Of a stretch of DNA of 64,000 nt, positions 36,913 through 43,688 are shown in pieces. The stretch is from JACPYM01 sp963699175 (lineage in GTDB: Bacteria; Acidobacteriota; Blastocatellia; RBC074). The stretch lies in contig OY969418.1 in NCBI GenBank assembly GCA_963699175.1, positions 8,246,001 through 8,310,000 of the forward strand, read 5' to 3'. The notes beneath the pieces are model-generated. The model worked only from the letters and a program-made list of their open reading frames with translations, did not search any database and was not told where the DNA came from. The position numbers were made by a program, and so were the translations under genes. Each line of letters opens with the position of its first letter. The stretch's first letter is position 1.

Positions 36913-37194
36913 ATGGCGGAGGAAGAAGAAACCGGCATAGACCCGGAAACTATTAACACTAGAAGAGTTGGCTGGATTCTGAAGCGTCTTAGGCTTGGTA
37001 AAGCTGGGCGCGAAGATGGAAAAAAAGGGCGCCAATGGCTCGTTAAAACGGCGGATGTCGAACGGTGGCGGGTGGCCTACTCAATTAGTGATTTTGAGAA
37101 ACGGCCACCTGTCGGGAAAAACGGCGGAAACGGCGAAAACGGCGGAACGGCGGAAAATCCGGCTCCGACCGCAGACGATGAGGAGGTTTTTTAA
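36913..37194 (+). CDS. small HTH-like protein with Gly/Asn repeat tail
   Basis: A 93-aa protein. Residues ~14-55 (INTRRVGWILKRLRLGKAGR, then GRQWLVKTADVERWRVAY) look like a small winged helix of the primase/plasmid-replication accessory type. The tail is a Gly-Asn repeat (GKNGGNGENGGTAEN) encoded by the inverted 9-bp array. The ATG at 36913 follows AAGGAA very closely. It overlaps the next gene by one base (TAATG). Confidence 0.6.
   Translation: MAEEEETGIDPETINTRRVGWILKRLRLGKAGREDGKKGRQWLVKTADVERWRVAYSISDFEKRPPVGKNGGNGENGGTAENPAPTADDEEVF
37120..37157 (+). repeat. 9-bp tandem array (AACGGCGGA), inverted partner
   Basis: AACGGCGGA, AACGGCGAA, AACGGCGG and AACGGCGGA in succession, the reverse complement of the GTTTCCGCC array at 36822-36860. 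The two arrays straddle most of the 36913-37194 gene and could pair in single-stranded DNA or RNA. Confidence 0.65.
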
Positions 37195-37556
37195 TGAATG
37201 CTCAAACCGTAATTTCTACTCTTCAAGCGCGCGGTTTCAGTCTCGCCCCGACTGAGGGAGGCATCAGCGTCAAGCCGTCCAAGCTACTCACCGATGCCGA
37301 CCGCGCGGCGATCCGCGAGCATAAAGCTGAGTTGTTGTCTTTGCTGTCTCCGCCAACATCTCGCCTCCTTTCCACTGCGACGCTTGAAACTGAGCGGCGG
37401 CTCGAAAGCGGCGTGCCTCCCTGTTGCGGCTCACGCTTCACGCGGGGCATCCGACCTGCTCGCTGCATTAGTTGCGACCTGGCTTGGCCTGACGAAGACC
37501 TGACAGCACTGCGGGCATACCTGCAACAGAAACGAGAAGGAGCGAAAGCAGCATGA
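37194..37556 (+). CDS. TubC_N-like domain protein
   Basis: A 120-aa protein. Residues ~1-52 (AQTVISTLQARGFSLAPTEG, then ISVKPSKLLTDADRAAIREH and KAELLSLLS) match the TubC N-terminal docking-domain fold frequently seen in phage and plasmid hypothetical proteins next to replication genes. The C-terminal half has CCGSRF...RCISCDLAW (two Cys pairs, possibly zinc-binding). It is coupled at both ends: TAATG with the gene before and ATGA with the gene after. Confidence 0.65.
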   Translation: MNAQTVISTLQARGFSLAPTEGGISVKPSKLLTDADRAAIREHKAELLSLLSPPTSRLLSTATLETERRLESGVPPCCGSRFTRGIRPARCISCDLAWPDEDLTALRAYLQQKREGAKAA

Positions 37557-37846
37557 GCACAGCAACCACACCGGTCAAAACTGAAGCTTTCGCCTGCCCT
37601 ACGCACGGCACGCCGTTGCTTTATGTGTTGAAAGGCGGCGCGGGTTATTGCTCGCACCCATTGCACAGAATGTATGTGCAGGCCGCCGGTATCGAGCCGC
37701 CAGAGCTTGATGCAGTGATTGTTGCAAAGCGTGCGGCAGCGTCGAAACCGAAGGCAAAGAAAGCCAAGAAGGCCAAGCGAGAGGCGCGGCAAGTCCACAC
37801 CGGCGCAACCAAAGTGAGTGGGATTTACAAGTATTTTCCGCAATGA
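37553..37846 (+). CDS. hypothetical protein with Lys/Ala-rich region
   Basis: A 97-aa protein. The N-terminal part has FACPTHGTPLLYVLKGGAGY followed by CSHPLHRMYV, a Cys/His pattern compatible with a small zinc ribbon. Residues ~62-82 are strongly basic (KPKAKKAKKAKREARQ), recalling the Lys-rich tails in the right arm of the element. ATGA overlap with the preceding gene; GAGAAGGAG lies upstream. Confidence 0.55.
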   Translation: MSTATTPVKTEAFACPTHGTPLLYVLKGGAGYCSHPLHRMYVQAAGIEPPELDAVIVAKRAAASKPKAKKAKKAKREARQVHTGATKVSGIYKYFPQ

Positions 37847-37862
37847 AAGACAGCGCGAACGA

Positions 37863-38162
37863 ATGCCGAAGAGAGTTGACCAGAACCAGCCCGTGATCGT
37901 GCAGGCATTGCGCGCAGTGGGCGCGACTGTGCAACCACTGCACACCGTCGGGCGCGGCTGCCCTGATCTGCTGGTCGGCTTTCGTGGCGCGAACTTCGTG
38001 CTTGAGGTGAAGAACCCGACGCAGAGACCCAGCGACCGGCGATTAACGCCAGATGAGCAGGCCTGGCACGAAGGCTGGCGCGGACAGAAAGCCATCGTAG
38101 AGACCGCAGGTGAGGCGCTATCCGCAATTGGGGTGGCTCAGCCACTAGATGAAAGGATTTGA
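37863..38162 (+). CDS. VRR-NUC-like nuclease
   Basis: A 99-aa restriction-endonuclease-fold protein of the VRR-NUC or phage endonuclease type. The pattern ALRAVGATVQPLHTVGRGCP followed by DLLVGFRGANFVLEVKNPTQ contains the D...ExK nuclease residues (D in GCPDLLV, E and K in LEVKN), then LTPDEQAWHEGWRGQKAIVE as in this family. Such genes accompany phage replication modules. ATG 37863 is chosen; a GTG at 37818 would overlap the previous gene. Confidence 0.75.
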   Translation: MPKRVDQNQPVIVQALRAVGATVQPLHTVGRGCPDLLVGFRGANFVLEVKNPTQRPSDRRLTPDEQAWHEGWRGQKAIVETAGEALSAIGVAQPLDERI

Positions 38163-38180
38163 AAGGATTTGAAAGGTTCT
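38151..38180 (+). repeat. 10-bp tandem repeat GAAAGGATTT
   Basis: Three units (GAAAGGATTT, GAAAGGATTT, GAAAGGTTCT) span the stop codon of the nuclease gene and the TTG start of the next. The repeat carries AAAGGA, so each unit offers a Shine-Dalgarno site and a TTG start, and unit number could affect expression. Confidence 0.6.
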
Positions 38181-38564
38181 GGCGAAAAACTGACGCGGAA
38201 ACAAGAGCAAGCCATCGCGGCGCTGCTGACGGCTGCGACCTTGCCGGAAGCGGCACAAGCCTGCGGCGTCTCTGAAGTAACACTTTGGCGTTGGCTGCAA
38301 GTGCCGGCGTTCACCACGGCCTATCGGGCGGCGCGCACAACCCTGCTCGAAACGGCCATCACTGATTTGCAGCGATCTTGCGGCAAGGCGGCGAAGGTCC
38401 TCGTCACGATTATGGAGGACACCAGCATGCCGCCGTCGTCGAGAGTGACAGCAGCGGTCAAGGTGTTGGAGATGACCTTGAAAGCGCGCGAGGTTTTTGA
38501 AATCGAAGAAAGATTGCGTGCGCTTGAAGAGCATTTAGCAGGGCCGAAGAGGAAAAGAGCATGA
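38169..38564 (+). CDS. terminase-small-subunit-like HTH protein
   Basis: A 131-aa protein. LTRKQEQAIAALLTAATLPE, then AAQACGVSEVTLWRWLQVPA and FTTAYRAARTTLLETAITDL is the helix-turn-helix plus helical arrangement found in small terminase-like and homeodomain-like phage proteins; the C-terminus is a coiled coil (VKVLEMTLKAREVFEIEERL). It ends AGPKRKRA. No large terminase follows, so packaging by this element alone is not expected. TTG 38169 lies in the 10-bp repeat; no ATG is available. Confidence 0.6.
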   Translation: MKGSGEKLTRKQEQAIAALLTAATLPEAAQACGVSEVTLWRWLQVPAFTTAYRAARTTLLETAITDLQRSCGKAAKVLVTIMEDTSMPPSSRVTAAVKVLEMTLKAREVFEIEERLRALEEHLAGPKRKRA

Positions 38565-38803
38565 GTGTTAAAGCACGCTTGGATAAATTGGAAGAACAGA
38601 CCGCGCAGAGTGAAGGCGGCCAACTTCTGCCGCTGACCGCCACCGTCGCAATTCAATCTGATGACGGCAAAAACCTTTTCCACGTTACGCAAGGTGGCGA
38701 AGCCGCCAGAATGATGACGCGTGAGCAAGTTGCTGAATTGGGCGGGCCGACCATCGTGATTCACCGCTCCGAATTGGCGACAGGGGCTAGCCCGGAATTT
38801 TGA
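38561..38803 (+). CDS. hypothetical protein
   Basis: An 80-aa protein starting with a short coiled coil (VKARLDKLEEQTAQ) and then mixed beta/alpha sequence (LPLTATVAIQSDDGKNLFHV, REQVAELGGPTIVIHRSEL). ATGA overlap with the preceding gene. No family recognised. Confidence 0.5.
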   Translation: MSVKARLDKLEEQTAQSEGGQLLPLTATVAIQSDDGKNLFHVTQGGEAARMMTREQVAELGGPTIVIHRSELATGASPEF

Positions 38804-38864
38804 ATGATCAAACGAATTAACCGACTCGCGGTGGTGGCGTGTCTTGAAATGGAGTGAGGTAACG

Positions 38865-39077
38865 ATGAGAGATGAACTGAAATTCTTCATCGCTGACGCA
38901 ATGTTGGCACAAGCTGAGATACGACGGCTTCAGGCGACGCACCGCCAGTTGGCGGTGCAAGCTACGGCTGATCTGCAAAAGCTGACCGCCAGTTTTGCGG
39001 CGTCAATAAAACCAATCAGAGCAAGCCAACATTTCTATCAACTTTTATGCAAGAGACAAAGGAGCACACAACGATGA
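38865..39077 (+). CDS. small helical hypothetical protein
   Basis: A 70-aa, mostly helical protein (MRDELKFFIADAMLAQAEIR, RLQATHRQLAVQATADLQKL). ATG 38865 follows GTGAGGTAAC. Its TGA overlaps the next ATG (ATGA at 39074-39077). It sits immediately upstream of the chaperone-like frames. No family recognised. Confidence 0.5.
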   Translation: MRDELKFFIADAMLAQAEIRRLQATHRQLAVQATADLQKLTASFAASIKPIRASQHFYQLLCKRQRSTQR

Positions 39078-39637
39078 GTAACGTAGCAACCTGGCGAGCC
39101 GAAGCCGCCCGCCGCGCCGAGCAACAACGCGCCAATGAACCAACCGCGCTAATCACTTTGCCTGAGTTTCCACTATTCCCATTCATCGGAAGACGCCTGC
39201 CGTGGCAAGAATGGATTGCCAACGGTTTGATCCCCGAAAGCCTCTCGAACCAGCTCGCCGCACAAGCCGATGATCGAGAAGTCGAGGATGATTCCGCGCC
39301 CTTATCCGGTGCCGAGGCACAGGCCTGGATTCGCTTCAGACAGCGTGTGATTTCCAGCGTCACAGTTGACCCGCACATAGTTTTTGATGATCGCCCACTG
39401 AAAGAAAACGACATTCACGCAGCGGAGCTTCCCGATGATTTATTGCAGGCAATTTATCGCTGGGCAATGGCACTCTCGTCGGGTGTGCCCGTGATGACGA
39501 CGAATGGAATGACGACGGTGGGTGCCGTCGAAACCTTTCGTCACGACAATTTGGGGACGCCGGAGTCTGCTGGCGTTGGCCTACCTCTGCCAGAAGTTCG
39601 GGCAGAGTCCGGGGCGGTGGATCGGGCTGCTGGATGA
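39074..39637 (+). CDS. tail-assembly-chaperone-like protein (first frame)
   Basis: A 187-aa reading frame. The region LPEFPLFPFIGRRLPWQEWI, VTVDPHIVFDDRPLKENDIH and AAELPDDLLQAIYRWAMALS has the 'value at D.. / LPDxDLxxIxxWA' pattern of phage tail assembly chaperones (gpG-like). Beyond residue ~155 the frame becomes Gly/Pro-rich and looks like non-coding shadow, whereas an overlapping +1 frame (39522-39842) looks like real protein. It directly precedes the tape-measure gene, as G/GT does in siphophages. AAAGGAG precedes ATG 39074. Confidence 0.6.
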   Translation: MSNVATWRAEAARRAEQQRANEPTALITLPEFPLFPFIGRRLPWQEWIANGLIPESLSNQLAAQADDREVEDDSAPLSGAEAQAWIRFRQRVISSVTVDPHIVFDDRPLKENDIHAAELPDDLLQAIYRWAMALSSGVPVMTTNGMTTVGAVETFRHDNLGTPESAGVGLPLPEVRAESGAVDRAAG

Positions 39638-39842
39638 CGTTGTGATGCGCGCCTTTGACTGCGCGGCGGCGATGGCCATCTTGCAAGCCGAAACTCCGAA
39701 GAAGTCGGACGATGAAGACGACGAGCGCGGAGTTTACGACGCCGAAACTGGCATGACGACGGTGCGCGGGCCGCGCGTGAAGCTGTCTGAGTTTATGAAG
39801 GGCGGCGACGTAACGATTCAACTTTTGCAGCCGGGGGGATAA
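39522..39842 (+). CDS. tail-assembly-chaperone-like protein (second, +1 frame)
   Basis: A 106-codon frame overlapping the preceding one by 116 bp in the +1 register. LLALAYLCQKFGQSPGRWIG, then LLDDVVMRAFDCAAAMAILQ resembles the C-terminal 'GT' part of tail chaperones and small phage proteins with a 'xxxxPSxxxGL..A...D.A' pattern. The only standard start is a GTG at 39522 without a ribosome site, so translation by frameshifting from the first frame near 39540-39560 is likely. A Lys/Asp-rich segment (PKKSDDEDDERG) precedes the end. Confidence 0.55.
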   Translation: MPSKPFVTTIWGRRSLLALAYLCQKFGQSPGRWIGLLDDVVMRAFDCAAAMAILQAETPKKSDDEDDERGVYDAETGMTTVRGPRVKLSEFMKGGDVTIQLLQPGG

Positions 39843-39866
39843 GCCCCTCGGCTCTGGTGATGATTT

Positions 39867-42551
39867 ATGGCTGACGAAATCAAATTCAAAGTGAGTGGTG
39901 ATACAGCAGCGGCAAGACAAGCTGTTAATGATTTGCGCGGCGACACGAACGCTCTGTTCAACGCGTTTACACAACTACGCATCGGCCTGACCCAGCTTGG
40001 ACGCGGCGACCTCGGCGGCATACCGAACCTGATTAGGGTCTTCCAAATCTCTAGCGAGATCAGCGCGACGACGTTGGCTATGGGTGGTTTCACCGCCGGC
40101 GCATTGGCGGCGGCTGGTGCAGCGGCCGCGCTCGAAGCCAAGGCCATCAGCCTAACGCTCGAAATGGCGAAGCTGGCTGGCCACCTTGACGACCTCAGCA
40201 AGGAGACGGGCCTGAGTCCTGAGTTTCTGCAACGGCTGCAAGCCTTGGGCGATTTGGGCGGCGTCAAGATTGACACCATCACCGCATCGTACGAGAAGTT
40301 TCAGCGCGTGATCGTCGGCGCTGATGAGAATTCAAAACAAGCCCAACGCTCGCTGCAAAAACTCGGCATCACGGCGAAAGAAGCGGCCAGCGATCCAGAA
40401 GCGGCCTTCAAGAAACTGCTGGAAGTGCTGGCCGAAAATCAGGGCAGCGCGGCAGCCACAGAGTTGGCTTTCGAACTCGCGGGCAGGAGCGGCACGAAGC
40501 TTTTACGCATCGCGGAAGAGAATGCTAAAGCTGCGGCGGACTTTGGTCAGACACTCGACCGGGAAGCGCTGCGTTCACTCGCAGCGCTCGATGATGAAGT
40601 CGTCAAGCTCGGCCTTACGGCGAAGCGCGTCACTGGTCAGATTGCTGGAGAGATGGCGCCCCAAGTCACAGGTGCGATCATAGACATTCAGAAGGCACTC
40701 GGCGCAAACGAGGGAGCCTTCAAATCATTCGGCGAAATCGCGGCCACGACTTTACTCGGCGTGCGCGCGATTGCGCGACAGACAGCGGCTGATCTGCGAT
40801 TTTCAAAGGAAATGCTTGGCGGTATGGCTGAGGCGGCCATTGCGCTGGCCAAACGCGACCCTGTGGGCATTGCGAACAGCCTCATCAAAAAAGTACCGCT
40901 ACCACCCAGCTTTGATGAAACATTGGGCGGGATCATCATCGAAGACAAAATCCGCGAGGCCATGCAGTTCGCCCAAGACGCGCTCGCGCGCCAGCATAAA
41001 ACCAAGACGATTCCGACCATTCCCCGCCCAGCCAAGTCGCAGGTTGATGAAGAAGCTAAAGCCCAACTCGAACTGCTCAGGATTCAGGAACAGGCAGCCA
41101 CGCGCCTGGCCAACGCCACGATCAGCGCGGCGCGCGCCGAGTTCGAACAACGCAAAATCGGCATTGAAACACTTGAGCGGATTACCATCGAAGCCGAGAA
41201 CCGGATGCTCGCCGCCAAACTGAAGGTCTTCGCGGCTGAGCGGCGCGCGGTCGAAGAGTCCAAGCTGAAAGACACTGAAAAAGCCGTGCGCCTGGCCCAG
41301 CTCGGCGAGCGTGAGGCGTCCGCGCGCCAAACCGCTGGCGACAAGATTCTGCAAGTGCAAAGCGAGCGGTATAGACGCGAAGAGCAACTGCGCAAACAGA
41401 ACGAGGCGGACGAGCAGAAGACAGCCGAGCGGGAACGCCGGTTGGAGTCCGAGCGCTTGAAAGATCTTCAGACCTATCTGAAAGCTCGCATTCGCATTCT
41501 TGAGCAGGCACGGCGGGACGTGTTGGACGCCAACAGCGCCGAGCTTGGCGCACTAAGACAGCGCGGCGAACTCGACCCGGGCAATCAAGCCTTGCAGCGC
41601 GAAATCATTCAGCGGCGCGCGCAGCTCGAACGCGACTCCGCCGAACACATTCACGAGCAAAAGCTGGCTGATATTCAGAAAGATGCCGAGGCTGCCTTGG
41701 CTGTCGAGAACCTCACGCGCCAGCAGATCGAAGAGATTGAAAGGGCCAGCAATCAGCGCCGGGCCGCCGAGGAGTTGCGCTTTCAGTCGGAAATCCGGCA
41801 GATAACTTTGCAGCGCTGGGCTGACCTGCAGAAAGCCAACCCGACCAGCGATTTCAATATCTACGGCCCGGCGGTGGCTGCCCAGATAAGTTATTGGGAG
41901 GAACTTCTCGAACGTCAATTGACCTTATGGGAAAAGCTCAGGCTGGCAGCCACGAATTACGCGAAGACTCTCAAGACTGATATGTCGGTTGCGTTCGAAC
42001 GCGCGAAAGATGTGATCGGTAATTTTCAGCGAGCGGCGGCGGCGGCCACCAACGCCTTTGTGGACAGCGGCGGCTCGCTGAAGGCTGCTGGAAAAGCCTT
42101 CGCCCAGACCCTGGCCGCGCCGTATATCGAGGCGGCGAAGACAGCAGCCGCTTACCACGCGGCGGCGGCAGTCGGCTCGCTGGCCGTGTGGGATCTGCGC
42201 GGGTTTGCCCTGCATACCCTGGCAGCGGTGGGCTTTGCTGCATTGGGAGCGGCTGCCACCAATCTACTCAGTGGGGCTGGTGCTAGTAGTTCGACCAATA
42301 GCGCACTTGGTAACCAACTCACTGGCACGCGCCAGAGTGAGAACACGCTTGCCACCGAGCGACGCTATGAGTATATCGAGAAGGACGCGGCAGGCGTGCG
42401 GCAAGGAAACATCGTGATTAAGCTGGAGATGAACACGCCTCATTTCATCAAAGAGGTACAAGGCGCGGTGGCACAAGATCATCGGGAGTATGGCCCGATC
42501 AGGCAAGCCACAGAAAACTTAATATCAGGCATGCCGCTAACGACTAGCTAG
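39867..42551 (+). CDS. phage tail tape-measure protein
   Basis: An 894-aa protein. The N-terminus (DEIKFKVSGDTAAARQAVND) is the classic tape-measure opening, followed by a hydrophobic segment (TTLAMGGFTAGALAAAGAAA), then LDDLSKETGLSPEFLQRLQA, KFQRVIVGADENSKQAQRSL and ELAFELAGRSGTKLLRIAEE as in lambda-H-like and minor-tail proteins. Residues ~400-640 are a long charged coiled coil. The C-terminus is Ala-rich and hydrophobic (AAAVGSLAVWDLRGFALHTL). The tail would be of modest length if functional. No tail tube or baseplate gene follows. Confidence 0.82.
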   Translation: MADEIKFKVSGDTAAARQAVNDLRGDTNALFNAFTQLRIGLTQLGRGDLGGIPNLIRVFQISSEISATTLAMGGFTAGALAAAGAAAALEAKAISLTLEMAKLAGHLDDLSKETGLSPEFLQRLQALGDLGGVKIDTITASYEKFQRVIVGADENSKQAQRSLQKLGITAKEAASDPEAAFKKLLEVLAENQGSAAATELAFELAGRSGTKLLRIAEENAKAAADFGQTLDREALRSLAALDDEVVKLGLTAKRVTGQIAGEMAPQVTGAIIDIQKALGANEGAFKSFGEIAATTLLGVRAIARQTAADLRFSKEMLGGMAEAAIALAKRDPVGIANSLIKKVPLPPSFDETLGGIIIEDKIREAMQFAQDALARQHKTKTIPTIPRPAKSQVDEEAKAQLELLRIQEQAATRLANATISAARAEFEQRKIGIETLERITIEAENRMLAAKLKVFAAERRAVEESKLKDTEKAVRLAQLGEREASARQTAGDKILQVQSERYRREEQLRKQNEADEQKTAERERRLESERLKDLQTYLKARIRILEQARRDVLDANSAELGALRQRGELDPGNQALQREIIQRRAQLERDSAEHIHEQKLADIQKDAEAALAVENLTRQQIEEIERASNQRRAAEELRFQSEIRQITLQRWADLQKANPTSDFNIYGPAVAAQISYWEELLERQLTLWEKLRLAATNYAKTLKTDMSVAFERAKDVIGNFQRAAAAATNAFVDSGGSLKAAGKAFAQTLAAPYIEAAKTAAAYHAAAAVGSLAVWDLRGFALHTLAAVGFAALGAAATNLLSGAGASSSTNSALGNQLTGTRQSENTLATERRYEYIEKDAAGVRQGNIVIKLEMNTPHFIKEVQGAVAQDHREYGPIRQATENLISGMPLTTS

Positions 42552-42598
42552 AAACTGGCATCGCGAAACACGATCAACAAAACTGAAAGGATCAATCT

Positions 42599-42811
42599 AT
42601 GTTGCAAGTAACCAGAATCAACACCGGACTGAACGAAGCGTTCACCCTTGTCACTGTAGGCTTCCGCGTTCAACATACGGACGGCACATCGAGCGCTGGC
42701 ACGGTTGAAGTGCATCTCGACGGGCAAAGCTACACGTTAGACGAATTGAAACAGAGGGCCATCGAGAAAGCGCGCGAAGCCTTGGAACTCGCCAAGTCTT
42801 CAGCCTCGTGA
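42599..42811 (+). CDS. small hypothetical protein
   Basis: A 70-aa protein with beta-rich N-terminal half (FTLVTVGFRVQHTDGTSSAG, TVEVHLDGQSYTLDEL) and a helical end (KQRAIEKAREALELAKS). AAAGGA precedes ATG 42599. No family recognised. Confidence 0.5.
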   Translation: MLQVTRINTGLNEAFTLVTVGFRVQHTDGTSSAGTVEVHLDGQSYTLDELKQRAIEKAREALELAKSSAS

Positions 42812-42861
42812 AGCAACTGCTCGACAGCTACACCAGCGGGACGCCGCTGACAACCTCTTAA
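42808..42861 (+). pseudogene. echo of tape-measure C-terminus
   Basis: Translation gives VKQLLDSYTSGTPLTTS and a stop, which matches the end of the tape-measure protein (ATENLISGMPLTTS and stop). The bases after the stop also match (AACTGGCA in both). It overlaps the end of the preceding small gene by four bases. Probably the remnant of a duplicated or replaced tape-measure or tail gene 3' end. Confidence 0.5.
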
Positions 42862-42877
42862 CTGGCAACACTCAACA

Positions 42878-43183
42878 ATGAACAACACAAAGTTTTACGC
42901 ACTGGCAGTTTCGGCTATCAAAATGCAGTCAACGATCTCGCACGCTGGCGTCCACATCGTCACTACAACGGGACTGCGAGCTAGATTGATGTACGCCGAA
43001 GACGATCAAGCCGCCATTCGGCAGGGACTTGAGTTTGCCCACACAGAATGGCCTGAATCGGATGGATGGACGCACTATGGTTGCAAGGCGATATGGATAG
43101 AAAAAGCAGACCTCGCCGCTATACTTGAGAAGCTATCAGCGGAAGACTCCGACAGTGGCCCAGAAGGCGGCTGGATTATGTAA
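42878..43183 (+). CDS. hypothetical protein
   Basis: A 101-aa soluble protein (TISHAGVHIVTTTGLRARLM, YAEDDQAAIRQGLEFAHTEW, GWTHYGCKAIWIEKADLAAI). No ribosome site is obvious before ATG 42878. No family recognised; the alternating beta/alpha pattern is compatible with a small two-layer fold. Confidence 0.5.
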   Translation: MNNTKFYALAVSAIKMQSTISHAGVHIVTTTGLRARLMYAEDDQAAIRQGLEFAHTEWPESDGWTHYGCKAIWIEKADLAAILEKLSAEDSDSGPEGGWIM

Positions 43184-43234
43184 GACGTGGGCTACTGATT
43201 ACGATGCGGTGATGCCGAGCTTTTTGGATACCCC

Positions 43235-43627
43235 ATGCATTCCCTAATACCTCATGCTGAGAATTCCGCGAACAGTGACCGCCAAATCTGCGGAGCAAAG
43301 ACGCGCGACGGCTCACCCTGCCAGACGCCGCTGGTCATAGGCCGCAAACGCTGCCGGATGCACGGTGGCACAGCCAAGCGCGGAGCCTTTCATCATCGTT
43401 TCAAGCACGGGCGCTATTCGTATGGCTTGGGCGGCACGGCTCGCAGCCGAGACATTGAACGCATCGAGCGGAAGCGAAGGCGCGAAGGGCACAAGCGGAT
43501 CGCCGCCTTCGTCGCGGCGTTTCAATCTGGCGACGTGCGCGCGGTCGAGCGGACCGCTACCGGTAGGCTGCTAGGCTTGGAGCGCTCAACGCTGCGGATG
43601 TTGATGGAGAGACAAGAAATCACCTGA
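43235..43627 (+). CDS. HGGxxRGA-motif phage protein
   Basis: A 130-aa basic protein. CGAKTRDGSPCQTPLVIGRK, then RCRMHGGTAKRGAFHHRFKH and GRYSYGL is the 'CxxxTRxGxPCxxP...RCxMHGG....GRYS' motif common in phage and mobile-element hypothetical proteins; the Cys/His residues suggest a zinc-binding motif. The C-terminal half is Arg-rich and helical. It is the last gene of the left arm and ends at a strong terminator. Confidence 0.65.
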   Translation: MHSLIPHAENSANSDRQICGAKTRDGSPCQTPLVIGRKRCRMHGGTAKRGAFHHRFKHGRYSYGLGGTARSRDIERIERKRRREGHKRIAAFVAAFQSGDVRAVERTATGRLLGLERSTLRMLMERQEIT

Positions 43628-43637
43628 AAGCAAACTG

Positions 43638-43671
43638 GCCGCGCCAGGCTCACACTTGGCGCGGCTGTTTT
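43638..43671 (+). terminator. rho-independent terminator
   Basis: GCCGCGCCA (43638-43646) pairs with TGGCGCGGC (43657-43665), followed by TGTTTT. It separates the left arm from the convergent gene at 43689-44939. Confidence 0.8.
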
Positions 43672-43688
43672 GCGTTCCATTGCTCCAC

